A stretch of DNA of 64,000 bases from assembly GCF_030244015.1 (NCBI RefSeq), contig NZ_JASSYX010000003.1, positions 930,001 to 994,000 of the forward strand, given 5' to 3'. Positions 36,406 to 45,696 of the stretch are shown here, piece after piece (the first letter of the stretch is position 1; the number at the start of each line of letters is the position of its first letter). The stretch comes from Pedobacter ginsengisoli. Lineage in GTDB: Bacteria > Bacteroidota > Bacteroidia > Sphingobacteriales > Sphingobacteriaceae. The position numbers and the translations under genes are program-made. Below the pieces are notes generated by a model. That model searched no databases. It was not told the DNA's origin and saw only the letters and a list, made by a program, of their open reading frames with translations.

Positions 36406-36786
36406 TTATACTTTATAAGCTGTCATAGAAATTTCTACATTTACCCCTTTAGGCAGTCCTTTGACGGCAACGGTTTCCCGTGCAGGAAAATTGCTTTCAA
36501 AGTATGAGCCATACACCTCATTGACCTCCGCAAAAAGACTCATGTCCGACAAGAAAATAGTTGTCTTAACTACGTCCTCAAAACTATACGAAGCTTCCAG
36601 CAAAACAGCTTTTATATTTCTCATGACCTGGTGCGTCTCTTCATGGACGGAAGAGGAGATTATCTCACCATTAGACGGGTTAATGGCTACCTGTCCCGAC
36701 ATAAACAAAAAGCCATTGGCGATCACTGCCTGGCTATAAGGCCCAATTGGCGCAGGTGCATTTGTTGTATTTACAATTTCATTCAT
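36406..36786 (-). CDS. ridA: RidA family enamine/imine deaminase
   Basis: 126 residues, full family length. The signatures GPYSQAV, FMSGQVAINP and the C-terminal ARETVAVKGLPKGVNVEISM are present, with the active-site Arg in the ARETV motif. RidA hydrolyses reactive 2-aminoacrylate formed by PLP enzymes. The start ATG overlaps the stop of a 46-codon gene (ATGA), and the operon continues into the EamA transporter and recG. Confidence 0.95.
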   Translation of the reverse strand: MNEIVNTTNAPAPIGPYSQAVIANGFLFMSGQVAINPSNGEIISSSVHEETHQVMRNIKAVLLEASYSFEDVVKTTIFLSDMSLFAEVNEVYGSYFESNFPARETVAVKGLPKGVNVEISMTAYKV

Positions 36787-36923
36787 TTTAACAGGATCAG
36801 GTCAATTAGTTTCCATATTATTCCTGCCAGAAAGACGGTTATTGCCAGTACATTAATAAAATGCATTATTCTAATATTGGTATTAGTCGGCCTGTCTGGG
36901 TCGTTTTTTCTAAACAGATACAT
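36783..36923 (-). CDS. 46-residue single-span membrane peptide
   Basis: A short gene leading the ridA-EamA-recG operon. It has an ATG at 36923 and its TGA overlaps the ridA ATG (ATGA), so translation is coupled. The peptide begins with a charged segment (MYLFRKNDPDRPTNTNIR) and has one membrane helix (about residues 22-44) with a final Lys. A TAAGTTTG promoter element lies 7 nt upstream of the ATG and the ompA terminator lies just before it. It may belong to the small DUF6728 family, from memory and unverified. Function unknown. Confidence 0.75.
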   Translation of the reverse strand: MYLFRKNDPDRPTNTNIRIMHFINVLAITVFLAGIIWKLIDLILLK

Positions 36924-36930
36924 AATACCA

Positions 36931-36938
36931 CAAACTTA
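36931..36938 (-). promoter_or_regulatory. -7 element of the micropeptide-ridA-recG operon
   Basis: TAAGTTTG on the minus strand, an exact TAnnTTTG match, 7 nt before the 46-codon gene. Confidence 0.5.
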
Positions 36939-36943
36939 GATAA

Positions 36944-36979
36944 AAAAAAGAGGGCTTCAAATCTGAAGCCCTCTTTTTT
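36944..36979 (-). terminator. Terminator after ompA-like gene
   Basis: Perfect 16-bp stem (36944-36959 / 36964-36979; core GAGGGCTTCA/TGAAGCCCTC) with a 4-nt loop and long A/T flanks. Confidence 0.95.
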
Positions 36980-36995
36980 ATTGATTTAAAAACTC

Positions 36996-38324
36996 TTAGT
37001 TTCTAGCAGTCTCAACACGACGGTTTTGGATACGACCTTCTTCAGTATCGTTTGAAGCAACTGGGTTAGCTTCACCATTACCTTTAGTTGTAACCTGACT
37101 AGCGTTAACACCAGTGTTAACTAAATAAGTTTTAACTGAATTAGCTCTGTCTTTAGACAATTTCAGGTTGTATGCAGCAGTACCTTCGCTAGAAGCGTAA
37201 CCATTTACAGTTACTTTACCACCGTTTTCACGCAATACTGAAGACAATTTGTCTAGAGTTGGATAAGCTTCAGTTTTCAAAACTGATGAGTTAAATTCAA
37301 ATTGAATAGTTTCAAAACCAGTTACATTACCAGCCGTAGCAGTAGGAGCAACAGGTGCTGGAAGCGGACATCCTGAACCATCAACAGCAGTACCTGCAGG
37401 AGTTCCAGGGCATTTGTCAAACTGGTCAGAAACACCGTCACCATCAGAATCTTTTTTCAAATCTTCGATTGATTTCTCAACGTTAGCAACACGGTTTTTC
37501 AAAGCCTCAACTTCCTGACGTAATGAAGGATCTTTCAATTCATCATACATCAAAGCAAGTGGGTTAGCCCAATCCATGTTTGGTTTAGAACTAGAACCTA
37601 AAGAGAATTCTAAACCAGCATAGCCGTAAGAGAATTTATCTTTAGAAGTTCCTTTAGCGTAAAGACCATCAAAGTTATCAGCATCAATGAAGTGCATGGT
37701 ATAACCCAGGTTAAATGATACACGATCAGAAACTTTAAATTTAACACCAGCACCTACAGGAATGTATTGCTCTTTGATATAATCTTTGTCGCCGTCATCA
37801 CCCCAAGTTCCTTTTTTGTCAACTCCGTTCAATTTAGGATTGTAAACAACCGCACCATAACCAGCAGTTACGAAAAAGTTCATTGCGTTCTCACGGTGTA
37901 AGAAATCAACAGAACCGATGTTCACAACACCTCTTAGATCAACAGCATAACCAATTTCAGTTTCGAAATTCTTGATTCCGTTTACTGTTCCTGAAGCGTT
38001 AGCATCTTCGTTATCTCCAGAAACTTTTCCACGGAATAAGTTACCTTCTAATCCAAATGCATGGCTTAATTGTTTTCTCAAAGAGATACCGTAACCCAAT
38101 TCTGGTTTCCAGTTTGTGAAGTCATTAGATCCGCCTACGATGACAAATGGAGATAAAACACCACCATTTACACCTAGAGACCATGTCCTGTACTGCCCGC
38201 TACCACCAAATACCTTGGCAGAAGAAGAAGTCATAGTAGAATCCTGTGCGCTAGCGATGGAAGTAGCTCCCATCAAAGCAACAAAAGAAACTGCCAGACC
38301 CTTTTTTAAAGTAGAATAATTCAT
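36996..38324 (-). CDS. Major OmpA-family outer-membrane protein with TSP3 repeat
   Basis: 442 residues from the ATG at 38324, which starts a good signal peptide (MNYSTLKKGLAVSFVALMG); upstream in-frame codons belong to the leader. An eight-strand-type beta-barrel (about 25-270) is followed by a short coiled segment, a thrombospondin type-3 calcium motif (DSDGDGVSDQFDKCPGTPAG) and an OmpA peptidoglycan-binding domain (about 325-440). It should anchor the outer membrane. A complete consensus promoter, a long leader and a strong terminator suggest high expression. Confidence 0.95.
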   Translation of the reverse strand: MNYSTLKKGLAVSFVALMGATSIASAQDSTMTSSSAKVFGGSGQYRTWSLGVNGGVLSPFVIVGGSNDFTNWKPELGYGISLRKQLSHAFGLEGNLFRGKVSGDNEDANASGTVNGIKNFETEIGYAVDLRGVVNIGSVDFLHRENAMNFFVTAGYGAVVYNPKLNGVDKKGTWGDDGDKDYIKEQYIPVGAGVKFKVSDRVSFNLGYTMHFIDADNFDGLYAKGTSKDKFSYGYAGLEFSLGSSSKPNMDWANPLALMYDELKDPSLRQEVEALKNRVANVEKSIEDLKKDSDGDGVSDQFDKCPGTPAGTAVDGSGCPLPAPVAPTATAGNVTGFETIQFEFNSSVLKTEAYPTLDKLSSVLRENGGKVTVNGYASSEGTAAYNLKLSKDRANSVKTYLVNTGVNASQVTTKGNGEANPVASNDTEEGRIQNRRVETARN

Positions 38325-38429
38325 AATTTTCTTTTTTAAGGTTAAACAAATTTTAAATTGTATAATTTTTTTGTGTAGCAAAATTAAACAAATTTTTAAT
38401 TTCTCAAAACACTTCTGCAAACTCCGTTC

Positions 38430-38459
38430 CAAAGTTATAAATCATCAATAATTAAACAA
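38430..38459 (-). promoter_or_regulatory. Consensus Bacteroidota promoter of the ompA-like gene
   Basis: On the minus strand TTG (38459-38457), 19 nt, then TAACTTTG (38437-38430): a full match to TTG-N19-TAnnTTTG. Transcription would start near 38423, giving a leader of about 100 nt that is very AT-rich. Confidence 0.8.
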
Positions 38460-38596
38460 TTTTACACAAAATCAGCTGCAAACTGCGGGGCTAACATCGG
38501 GTCTTTTTTTCAGAAGTCCTTTTTTTAAGACATTCTTGTCAATTATTGCTATACAGCTTAAAAAACAATACTTTTACCAATTCTACACATCAGGAT

Positions 38597-39256
38597 ATGC
38601 CTATACCAAAGATCATACATCAGACTTTCAAGTCTTCAAAATTACCCTTTTTAACCAGATGGCAGATCTCCAGATTGCGAAAAAAAAATTTAAATTATCA
38701 GTATGAATTTTACGATGACCAGCGTATTGAACGTTTTATTTCACGTGAATTTGACCAGAAAACCTTAAATCTCTATCAAAAACTGAACATTGGGGCAGCC
38801 AAGGCTGACTTTTTCAGATATGCGGTACTGCTGAAAAGGGGGGGGGTCTATATTGATATTGACAGCACGGTAAACGGAAAACTCGATGACTTTATCCTTC
38901 CCGGAGATTCTGCAATCATCTCTTCCGAAAAAAATCCAGGCCTGCTTGTCCAATGGGCCCTTATATTTGAACCCGGCCATCCTTTTTTAAAAAAGACTCT
39001 TCAGCTTGTGCTGGAAAACATCAGTAACAACACCTATCCCCATGATGTACATAAAATGACCGGGCCAAGCGTTTATACGAAAGCTGTTAATCAGTGTATC
39101 GCCGCGGATCCGGACATTGCATACCGCAGATTAGGTGTTGATTATAACGGGCACTTAAGATTTAAATATCCCTTAAGCAAACTGCTTTACCAAAAAGGTG
39201 AACATTGGAAAAAAATGCAATTGACCAGGCCTGTCCTCAAAGAGAATAATCCATAA
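38597..39256 (+). CDS. Glycosyltransferase family 32 (OCH1-like)
   Basis: 219 residues from the ATG at 38597 (MPIPKIIHQTFKSSKLP), the family start; an upstream in-frame extension is unlikely. KIIHQTF, the ADFFRYAVLLKRGGVYIDID stretch with the DxD metal/nucleotide-sugar motif, and the GP-S segment later (MTGPSVYTKA) are typical of GT32. It probably adds a hexose to a surface glycan at the inner membrane face. It opens the glycan region. Confidence 0.9.
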   Translation: MPIPKIIHQTFKSSKLPFLTRWQISRLRKKNLNYQYEFYDDQRIERFISREFDQKTLNLYQKLNIGAAKADFFRYAVLLKRGGVYIDIDSTVNGKLDDFILPGDSAIISSEKNPGLLVQWALIFEPGHPFLKKTLQLVLENISNNTYPHDVHKMTGPSVYTKAVNQCIAADPDIAYRRLGVDYNGHLRFKYPLSKLLYQKGEHWKKMQLTRPVLKENNP

Positions 39257-39281
39257 GCTTTAACTAACCGATCTAAAAAAC

Positions 39282-40157
39282 ATGAAAGTTGCAGGCTTCA
39301 CATTTATCAGAAACGCAGTAATCAACGACTATTCCATCGTCGAGGCCATCAACTCCATCCTGCCTGTCTGCGACGAATTTGTAGTGGCCGTTGGGAATTC
39401 TGAGGATGGCACCAGGGCACTCATAGAAAATATAAATTCTCCCAAGATCCGGATCATCGACTCGGTGTGGGACGAAACCCTGAGGTTGGGAGGCGCGGCC
39501 TTCGCCAAGGAGACGGACAAGGCATTTTCAAATATTTCCGAAGATGCAGACTGGGCATTTTATATCCAGGGCGATGAATGCGTTCATGAAAATGATTTGC
39601 CGCTGATCCGCAAAGAAATGGAAAAAGCACTTTATGAACCTGAGATTGAGGGCCTTTTGTTCAAATACAATCATTTTTACGGATCGTACGACTATATCGC
39701 AGAATCCAGGAGATGGTACAGAAGAGAGATCAGGATCGTTAAAAGACATCTGAATGTCCGTTCTTACAAGGATGCCCAGGGATTCAGAATTGATGACCGC
39801 AAGATAAAAGTCAAACTCATCGATGCGCACATCAATCACTACGGCTGGGTAAAACCCCCATATGGATTACTTAAAAAAAGGCAAAACTTCAATTTGTTTT
39901 ACGATGAAAATGCAACTACCGAAACTATACCGGAAACAGCATCTTTTGATTATGGAAATGCCGACCGCCTTATTCATTTCGAAGGCACGCATCCTTCTGT
40001 AATGCTGGAGCGCATCCAGGCGGTCAACTGGAAATTTGACTTTGATCCTACCGTGGCTGCCAGGAAATTAAATTTCAGAAGACGTCTTTTAGAAAAGATA
40101 TACCAGCTCACAGGGATAAGGATCGGTGAATATAAAAATTACAGGATAGTGAGATAA
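39282..40157 (+). CDS. Glycosyltransferase family 2-like protein
   Basis: 291 residues with a GT-A fold of the GT2-like group: nucleotide-binding start VAGFTFIRNAV, VGNSEDGT, and an IQGDE element (about residue 99-103) where the DxD motif is expected. Follows the GT32 gene by 25 bp in the same direction, so probably co-transcribed. The sugar and acceptor are unknown. Confidence 0.85.
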   Translation: MKVAGFTFIRNAVINDYSIVEAINSILPVCDEFVVAVGNSEDGTRALIENINSPKIRIIDSVWDETLRLGGAAFAKETDKAFSNISEDADWAFYIQGDECVHENDLPLIRKEMEKALYEPEIEGLLFKYNHFYGSYDYIAESRRWYRREIRIVKRHLNVRSYKDAQGFRIDDRKIKVKLIDAHINHYGWVKPPYGLLKKRQNFNLFYDENATTETIPETASFDYGNADRLIHFEGTHPSVMLERIQAVNWKFDFDPTVAARKLNFRRRLLEKIYQLTGIRIGEYKNYRIVR

Positions 40158-41054
40158 CTATTTTTTTTCAAAACCCTGTACAAATTTATACAGATTGAAA
40201 TCAGCTGATTCCATTTGCTGAGAAATCAGCAGCTGCAATTCTTCCTTACGGATATCTTTCATCCTGAAATTCTGGATTAACCTGAAAGCCTTTTCCGCAT
40301 AGAGATGCGATTTCATATTGTTCTTTGCAGGCGCAAAATTTTCTATCCATTTCAACAGATCTTCTATTCCTTCATTTTTGTCTGCGACCGTTTTAAATAC
40401 AGGAACTGCTGATGCGCGCTGATGAAGCATTTTTTTAAGGTTAGCGGCAAATGCCGATGCGCCCTCCCGGTCAGCCTTATTTACTGCAAAGGCGTCTCCG
40501 ATTTCCATTAAACCCGATTTAATGTGTTGTATTTCATCCCCGGCTTCAGGCACAAGCACAACTATTGTCAGGTCTGCAAGCCCGGCAATCTCAATTTCAG
40601 ATTGCCCGACCCCTACGGTTTCCACAATGATGTGATCAAAACCTCCGGCCTTCAATACATCTGTCATTTCAATGATCTTAGCCGACAGGCCACCTACCGA
40701 CCCTCTGGTGGCAACAGAACGGATAAATACATTGGAATTATTAAAGTGAGCAGACATCCTGATCCGGTCCCCAAGCAACGAACCCAAATTAAATGGCGAG
40801 GTAGGATCAACAGCCAATATCGCAATCCGCTTGCCTTTCTCAGCAAGTTTTGCGATCAGGGCATTAACAAGTGTACTTTTGCCTGCTCCCGGCGGGCCGG
40901 TGACACCGATTATGGAAGTAATTGAGTTTGCCGGTAAACTGATCAGGATTTCCTTGCTCCCCTCCAGTTCATTTTCTACCAAAGTCAATGCCCTGGCCAG
41001 TGACAGAAAATCCCCTTTCCTGACTTCAGTTGTGAGTTGTCCGGCCATTTTCAT
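40158..41054 (-). CDS. meaB: Methylmalonyl-CoA mutase-associated GTPase
   Basis: 298 residues. P-loop GPPGAGKST (53-61), the ILAVDPTSPF and LGDRIRM motifs and the NKAD guanine-specificity motif identify the MeaB/ArgK G3E GTPase, which protects and reloads the B12 enzyme methylmalonyl-CoA mutase. It is unrelated to the glycan genes around it and runs against them, abutting the preceding glycosyltransferase stop exactly. Mutase genes are not in the window. Confidence 0.95.
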   Translation of the reverse strand: MKMAGQLTTEVRKGDFLSLARALTLVENELEGSKEILISLPANSITSIIGVTGPPGAGKSTLVNALIAKLAEKGKRIAILAVDPTSPFNLGSLLGDRIRMSAHFNNSNVFIRSVATRGSVGGLSAKIIEMTDVLKAGGFDHIIVETVGVGQSEIEIAGLADLTIVVLVPEAGDEIQHIKSGLMEIGDAFAVNKADREGASAFAANLKKMLHQRASAVPVFKTVADKNEGIEDLLKWIENFAPAKNNMKSHLYAEKAFRLIQNFRMKDIRKEELQLLISQQMESADFNLYKFVQGFEKK

Positions 41055-41113
41055 TCTGCTTTTTTACCTGCAAAGAAGCAGAATATATATTCCCTAACAA
41101 AAATTAAATGATG

Positions 41114-41121
41114 TAAATTTG
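41114..41121 (+). promoter_or_regulatory. -7 element of the GT2 gene at 41147
   Basis: TAAATTTG matches TAnnTTTG, 25 nt before the ATG; no clear -33 TTG. Confidence 0.45.
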
Positions 41122-41146
41122 CCGATTATCGACAATAGCCGCAATA

Positions 41147-41944
41147 ATGCATAAAAAAAATCTGACTGTTGCTTTATTAATTTCGACATACAACTGGCCT
41201 CAGGCTCTGGAACTGGTATTGCTTGGCATTTCCGAACAAACAAAAATGCCTGACGAGATCATTATTGCAGATGATGGCTCAAAAGACGCCACAAAACAAC
41301 TTATTGAAAAATTCAGGTCCGACCACAACCTTCCCGTCAAACACATCTGGCATGAAGACAAGGGTTTTAGAAAAAGCCTGATCCTAAATAAAGCGGTCAA
41401 AGAGATCACCTCGGATTACATTATAGAGATCGATGGTGATATTATTATTCATCCTAAATTTGTTGAAGACCATATAAAAGCAGCACAGCCAGGATATTTT
41501 GTACAGGGAAGCCGGGCAATGATCACAGAAGAAAAAAGCAAGGAGATCCTGAATACAAAAGAAATCAGTTTTTCTGTCTTTTCTTCCGGTCTGTACAGCC
41601 GGTTCAATGCTTTGAGGGCACCAATTCTGACTCCTGTTTTTATTTTAGACCCATCCAATCCTTTTCATGTAAAGGGCTGCAATCTTGCTTTCTGGAAAAA
41701 AGATTATATCTCGGTAAATGGTTATTTTAACGGATTTGAAGGATGGGGAGGTGAAGATTATGAATTTGCTGCCCGCTTGCTGCACCTGGGTATTAAAAGA
41801 AAACGGTTAAAGATGGCTGCTTTGGCCTTTCACATTTACCATAAAATAAACTCAAGAGCCAATACCATTCCTAATGACATAATTTACCGGAAAACACTTG
41901 CAGAAAAGCGCACTTATGCAACAGATGGCTATCAGGAAACTTAG
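41147..41944 (+). CDS. Glycosyltransferase family 2 with galactosyltransferase-type C-terminus
   Basis: 265 residues. The N-terminal GT2 domain reads LLISTYNWPQALELVL, IIADDGSKDAT and the DxD-like EIDGD (about residue 95). The C-terminal half has the Glyco_transf_7C pattern: FHVKGCNLAFWKKD and GFEGWGGEDYEFAARL. Likely a hexosyl- or N-acetylhexosaminyltransferase in lipopolysaccharide or capsule synthesis. Convergent with the next gene, 4 bp apart. Confidence 0.9.
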   Translation: MHKKNLTVALLISTYNWPQALELVLLGISEQTKMPDEIIIADDGSKDATKQLIEKFRSDHNLPVKHIWHEDKGFRKSLILNKAVKEITSDYIIEIDGDIIIHPKFVEDHIKAAQPGYFVQGSRAMITEEKSKEILNTKEISFSVFSSGLYSRFNALRAPILTPVFILDPSNPFHVKGCNLAFWKKDYISVNGYFNGFEGWGGEDYEFAARLLHLGIKRKRLKMAALAFHIYHKINSRANTIPNDIIYRKTLAEKRTYATDGYQET

Positions 41945-41948
41945 ACGG

Positions 41949-42695
41949 TCAGTCCCTGTTTCTCAACCTGTCCTTAAGTCTTCTAAACAAATAGCGTATA
42001 AATAATTTCAGTCCCATTCCCTGTCGGATCAGCCTGGATTTATCCCGGGCGAAGGCTATGTCCTCATGCACAGATGAAAACCCACCCATGTTGTAACTCA
42101 CAATCTCAATTGGGTGAAACTCTCTTTTGTAGCCTGCGTCTCCCCATAGCTTGATATTAAGCGCATAATCTGCAAGGATCTTATATTTCAGCCTGTATCT
42201 GTAGTTTTCAAATGTTTTCGCAGGATAAAAGATCGACTGATGATTCATACAATATTTTGCCAGCCTGTAAGGGCTGAATTCTCCCTGCAATAAACCATAA
42301 GGATCCGGAGGTATGTCCCTGTAAAAAGGTTTGCTGTTACCGTAGTAAATCGTATCCTCATCAACCAACCTGGATCCCAACTCAGAAAACCCAGGCAATA
42401 GTCTATCATCTGATCCTAAAAAATAGAGCCATTTCCCGGTTGCCATGGCCACACCCTTATTGAAAGCATCATAAATTCCCTGATCGGGCTCGCTGATCCA
42501 TTTGATCTTAAAGGCCGAAAAACCAGACAACACAGACAGAGTCTCGTCCTGACTCCCACCGTCTATTACGATTATTTCGAGTGTTAAGGAAGTGTGCGGC
42601 TCAATTGACTTCAAACATGCTGCGATATCTTTTTCAGCATTGCTTGTTGCTATAATGATGCTGATCAAACAGCGTCGGTTCGGTTCGTTTAGCAT
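41949..42695 (-). CDS. Glycosyltransferase family 2
   Basis: 248 residues, opposite in direction to its neighbours. GT2 motifs SIIIATSNAEKDIAACL, IVIDGGSQDETL, SEPDQGIYDAFNKG and FLGSDDR (DxD equivalent) are clear and match the WcaA/WcaE-like subgroup of exopolysaccharide transferases. The product is not predictable. Confidence 0.9.
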   Translation of the reverse strand: MLNEPNRRCLISIIIATSNAEKDIAACLKSIEPHTSLTLEIIVIDGGSQDETLSVLSGFSAFKIKWISEPDQGIYDAFNKGVAMATGKWLYFLGSDDRLLPGFSELGSRLVDEDTIYYGNSKPFYRDIPPDPYGLLQGEFSPYRLAKYCMNHQSIFYPAKTFENYRYRLKYKILADYALNIKLWGDAGYKREFHPIEIVSYNMGGFSSVHEDIAFARDKSRLIRQGMGLKLFIRYLFRRLKDRLRNRD

Positions 42696-42843
42696 TTATA
42701 TATTGCCAGTACTGTCTGTCAGGCTCCCTACTCAAATCTACTTTTTAATTTTGATACCGTATCATTTTGTTACGACAATTCTATTTTAAAGCAAAATAGG
42801 TCAATAAATTAACTATGCGTAACTTAGCGGTTTAATTTTTTTG

Positions 42844-44685
42844 ATGAAAACATACTTCAGATTACTTTCTTTTGCGAAACCAATAGAGAAATATGCTATT
42901 CCATATGTGATAGCCACCATCCTCGCTACCTTTTTCAATACCTTTAACTTTACATTGCTTTCTCCATTGCTCAATACCATTTTCCTGCAAAAGGACCAGC
43001 CCGTAAAAGATCCTTCTCAAACAAATGAAGGCACATCTTCCTGGGATCTGATGGCGACCTATGATAAATATGTGCATACCACTATCGCTAAATATGGTGA
43101 CTGGTACACGCTTCAAGTCATTTGCGGAATTATTCTTTGCTCAGTATTGTTATCCAACCTCTTCAAGTACATTGCACAACGCTATATGGAGGACCTCCGT
43201 GTACACACCCTGTTGAATTTTCGCAAAAGTGTATTCAATAATGTAATGAACCTTCATCTGGGTTATTTCAGTAATGAGCGTAAGGGAGACATCATTTCCA
43301 AAGTTGCATCTGATGTACAGGTAGTTCAATTCACAGTTACTAATACCCTACAGGTAGTTTTTAAAGAACCCCTTCAGCTTATATTTTATATTGTTGTCCT
43401 GCTTGGAATATCAGTAAAACTGACCTTATTTTCACTTTTGGTCATCCCGATCTCCGGATACATCATTAGTAAAATAGTGAAACGTCTCAAGCACCAGGCC
43501 AGGGAAGCACATGAGAGCTTTGCCAAAATGATTGGCTTTCTGGATGAAGCACTGGGAGGAATAAGGATCATCAAGGCTTTCAATTCCACAGAGCGAATAA
43601 AAGACAAATTCCACAGTGAAAACGTCTTTTATTCTAACATAAACAGGAAAATGGCACGCAGGCAGCAACTGGCATCACCTGTTTCTCAGACATTGGGCGT
43701 ATTGGTGATGGTATTCATCGTGCTTTACGCGGGCAAAATGATTCTTACCGGGGGAGATAAATCAGCCCTGAGTCCAGCAGCCTTTGTAGTTTATATCGCA
43801 GCGTTTTCACAAGTTATGCAACCCATAAAAGCGCTTACTGATTCCTTTAGCGGAATCCATTCCGGCATTGCTGCCGGTGTACGTGTTCTTGAGCTGATCG
43901 ATACAAAACCGGATCTGGCCGACAGCAAAGATGCTGTCGAAATCCTGGAATTTAACGATTCTCTCCGCTTTGAAAATGTTTACTTTAATTACGGTGAAAA
44001 AGAAGTATTAAAGAATGTGAACCTGACAATAAGGAAAGGGCAGACGGTTGCACTGGTGGGTCCTTCAGGTGGAGGAAAAAGCACAATGATGGATCTGATC
44101 CCCAGGTTTTATGACCCCAAATCAGGAAACCTCTTTATTGATGACATCAATTTTAAAGACCTTAAAACGGATAGCATAAGGGCACAGATGGGGATTGTTA
44201 ACCAGGAATCAATTCTTTTTAACGATACCATATTCAACAACATATCGTTTGCTAAAGCAGGCGCTACCAGGGAAGAAGTCATTGAGGCCGCTAAAATAGC
44301 GAACGCCCACGATTTTATCCTCAGTACGGAAGATGGATACGAAACCAATATAGGCGATCGGGGAAACCGGCTGTCGGGCGGACAAAAACAGCGGATCTGC
44401 ATTGCCAGGGCCGTGCTAGCCAATCCGCCGATCATGCTGCTGGATGAAGCAACGTCTGCACTGGATACTGAATCTGAAAAGCTGGTACAGGAAGCGCTTT
44501 ACAGCCTGATGAAAAACCGGACTTCGATCATCATCGCCCACAGACTGAGTACCATTCAGCATGCCGATCAAATCGTGGTGATTGATCAGGGTGAGATCAA
44601 AGAAACCGGAAGTCATTCACAGCTGATCAAACACAACGGGCTATATAAACGTCTTATCGATATGCAAACCTTCAATGAGGAATAA
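42844..44685 (+). CDS. MsbA-like ABC exporter (fused permease and ATPase)
   Basis: 613 residues from the ATG at 42844, directly preceded by an in-frame TTG. Six membrane spans (about 20-325) precede the nucleotide-binding domain with Walker A GPSGGGKST, signature LSGGQKQR and Walker B IMLLDEATSALD, followed by an intact H-loop (IIIAHRLSTI). The family flips lipid A or lipid-linked oligosaccharides. Its end overlaps the next glycosyltransferase gene by 11 bp, suggesting it exports a glycolipid made by this cluster (inference). Confidence 0.93.
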   Translation: MKTYFRLLSFAKPIEKYAIPYVIATILATFFNTFNFTLLSPLLNTIFLQKDQPVKDPSQTNEGTSSWDLMATYDKYVHTTIAKYGDWYTLQVICGIILCSVLLSNLFKYIAQRYMEDLRVHTLLNFRKSVFNNVMNLHLGYFSNERKGDIISKVASDVQVVQFTVTNTLQVVFKEPLQLIFYIVVLLGISVKLTLFSLLVIPISGYIISKIVKRLKHQAREAHESFAKMIGFLDEALGGIRIIKAFNSTERIKDKFHSENVFYSNINRKMARRQQLASPVSQTLGVLVMVFIVLYAGKMILTGGDKSALSPAAFVVYIAAFSQVMQPIKALTDSFSGIHSGIAAGVRVLELIDTKPDLADSKDAVEILEFNDSLRFENVYFNYGEKEVLKNVNLTIRKGQTVALVGPSGGGKSTMMDLIPRFYDPKSGNLFIDDINFKDLKTDSIRAQMGIVNQESILFNDTIFNNISFAKAGATREEVIEAAKIANAHDFILSTEDGYETNIGDRGNRLSGGQKQRICIARAVLANPPIMLLDEATSALDTESEKLVQEALYSLMKNRTSIIIAHRLSTIQHADQIVVIDQGEIKETGSHSQLIKHNGLYKRLIDMQTFNEE

Positions 44686-45661
44686 CGAATTAGAAAGAGG
44701 TGTAACAATAATACTATGTACTTATAATGGTGCACAAAGGCTTCCTGAAACCATTGCACACCTTGCAGCTCAGGTGGTGAGCCATAACATTAAATGGGAG
44801 GTTATCTTCATTGACAATGCGTCTTCAGACAATAGCACAGCTGTAGCACTCGCAGAATGGGAAAAACATAAGGTGGAGGGCGTTGACTTTAAAACAGTTG
44901 CTGAAAGCACGCCGGGAAAGTTGTTTGCTTTTCAAAAAGGGATAAATCTAGCTAAATATGAATATTTTGTCATTTGCGACGATGACAACTGGCTAAACCC
45001 GGATTATCTAAATATTGCTTTCGGTATCCTTGAAAAAGACCCCGACATTGGTGCGGTCGGCGGGCAAACTATCGCAGTTACAGAAGACAACGCTCCTTTA
45101 CCTGACTGGTTTGAAACTTTTAAAGAAGGTTATGCAGTAGGCAGGCAGGCTGCGAAAACCGGCGATATCAGTTCCAGAGGCCATCTTTGGGGAGCAGGAC
45201 TGACTTCCAGAACCTCACTATATCTTGAGGCCTATCAGGAACTTCCCTCCATATTATTGACCAGTAAAGATCAAAAAATTCTATCAACAGAGGATACTGA
45301 GTACTGCTTGCGCCTGGTATTGAAGGGTTATCAATTATATTATGATTCGCGGCTCAGGTTAAAACATTTTATTCCGAAAGCAAGACTTACCTTAGCTTAC
45401 AAGGATGGTCTTTATAAAAATTTCGCCAATGCACATAGTTTGCTGGAGCGATATTACCTTTCCATAAAATTCGGCAGAAACAATAAACTTAATATTGCGG
45501 ACAAAATAAGACTAACTGTGGTCACACCATTTAGATTTGCGTTTGCTTCTTCGAAAGAAAAAAGAACAAAGCAAAGGGTCATACTCAGCTACCTGCTTCC
45601 GTCTATGTTTAAAGCAGATCCCATAACCGCCAAAATCAAAACTTTTATAATGAATGATTAG
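44675..45661 (+). CDS. Glycosyltransferase family 2
   Basis: 328 residues. VTIILCTYNGAQRLPET, FIDNASSDNST and CDDDNW (about residue 101-106, metal-binding DxD) define a GT2 catalytic domain; the C-terminal ~100 residues are helical with possible membrane association. It overlaps the ABC exporter by 11 bp, so the two are co-expressed. Acceptor unknown. Confidence 0.9.
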   Translation: MRNNELERGVTIILCTYNGAQRLPETIAHLAAQVVSHNIKWEVIFIDNASSDNSTAVALAEWEKHKVEGVDFKTVAESTPGKLFAFQKGINLAKYEYFVICDDDNWLNPDYLNIAFGILEKDPDIGAVGGQTIAVTEDNAPLPDWFETFKEGYAVGRQAAKTGDISSRGHLWGAGLTSRTSLYLEAYQELPSILLTSKDQKILSTEDTEYCLRLVLKGYQLYYDSRLRLKHFIPKARLTLAYKDGLYKNFANAHSLLERYYLSIKFGRNNKLNIADKIRLTVVTPFRFAFASSKEKRTKQRVILSYLLPSMFKADPITAKIKTFIMND

Positions 45662-45696
45662 TTGTTGAGCCCTGTCTCGACAATTTAAAAAATACT

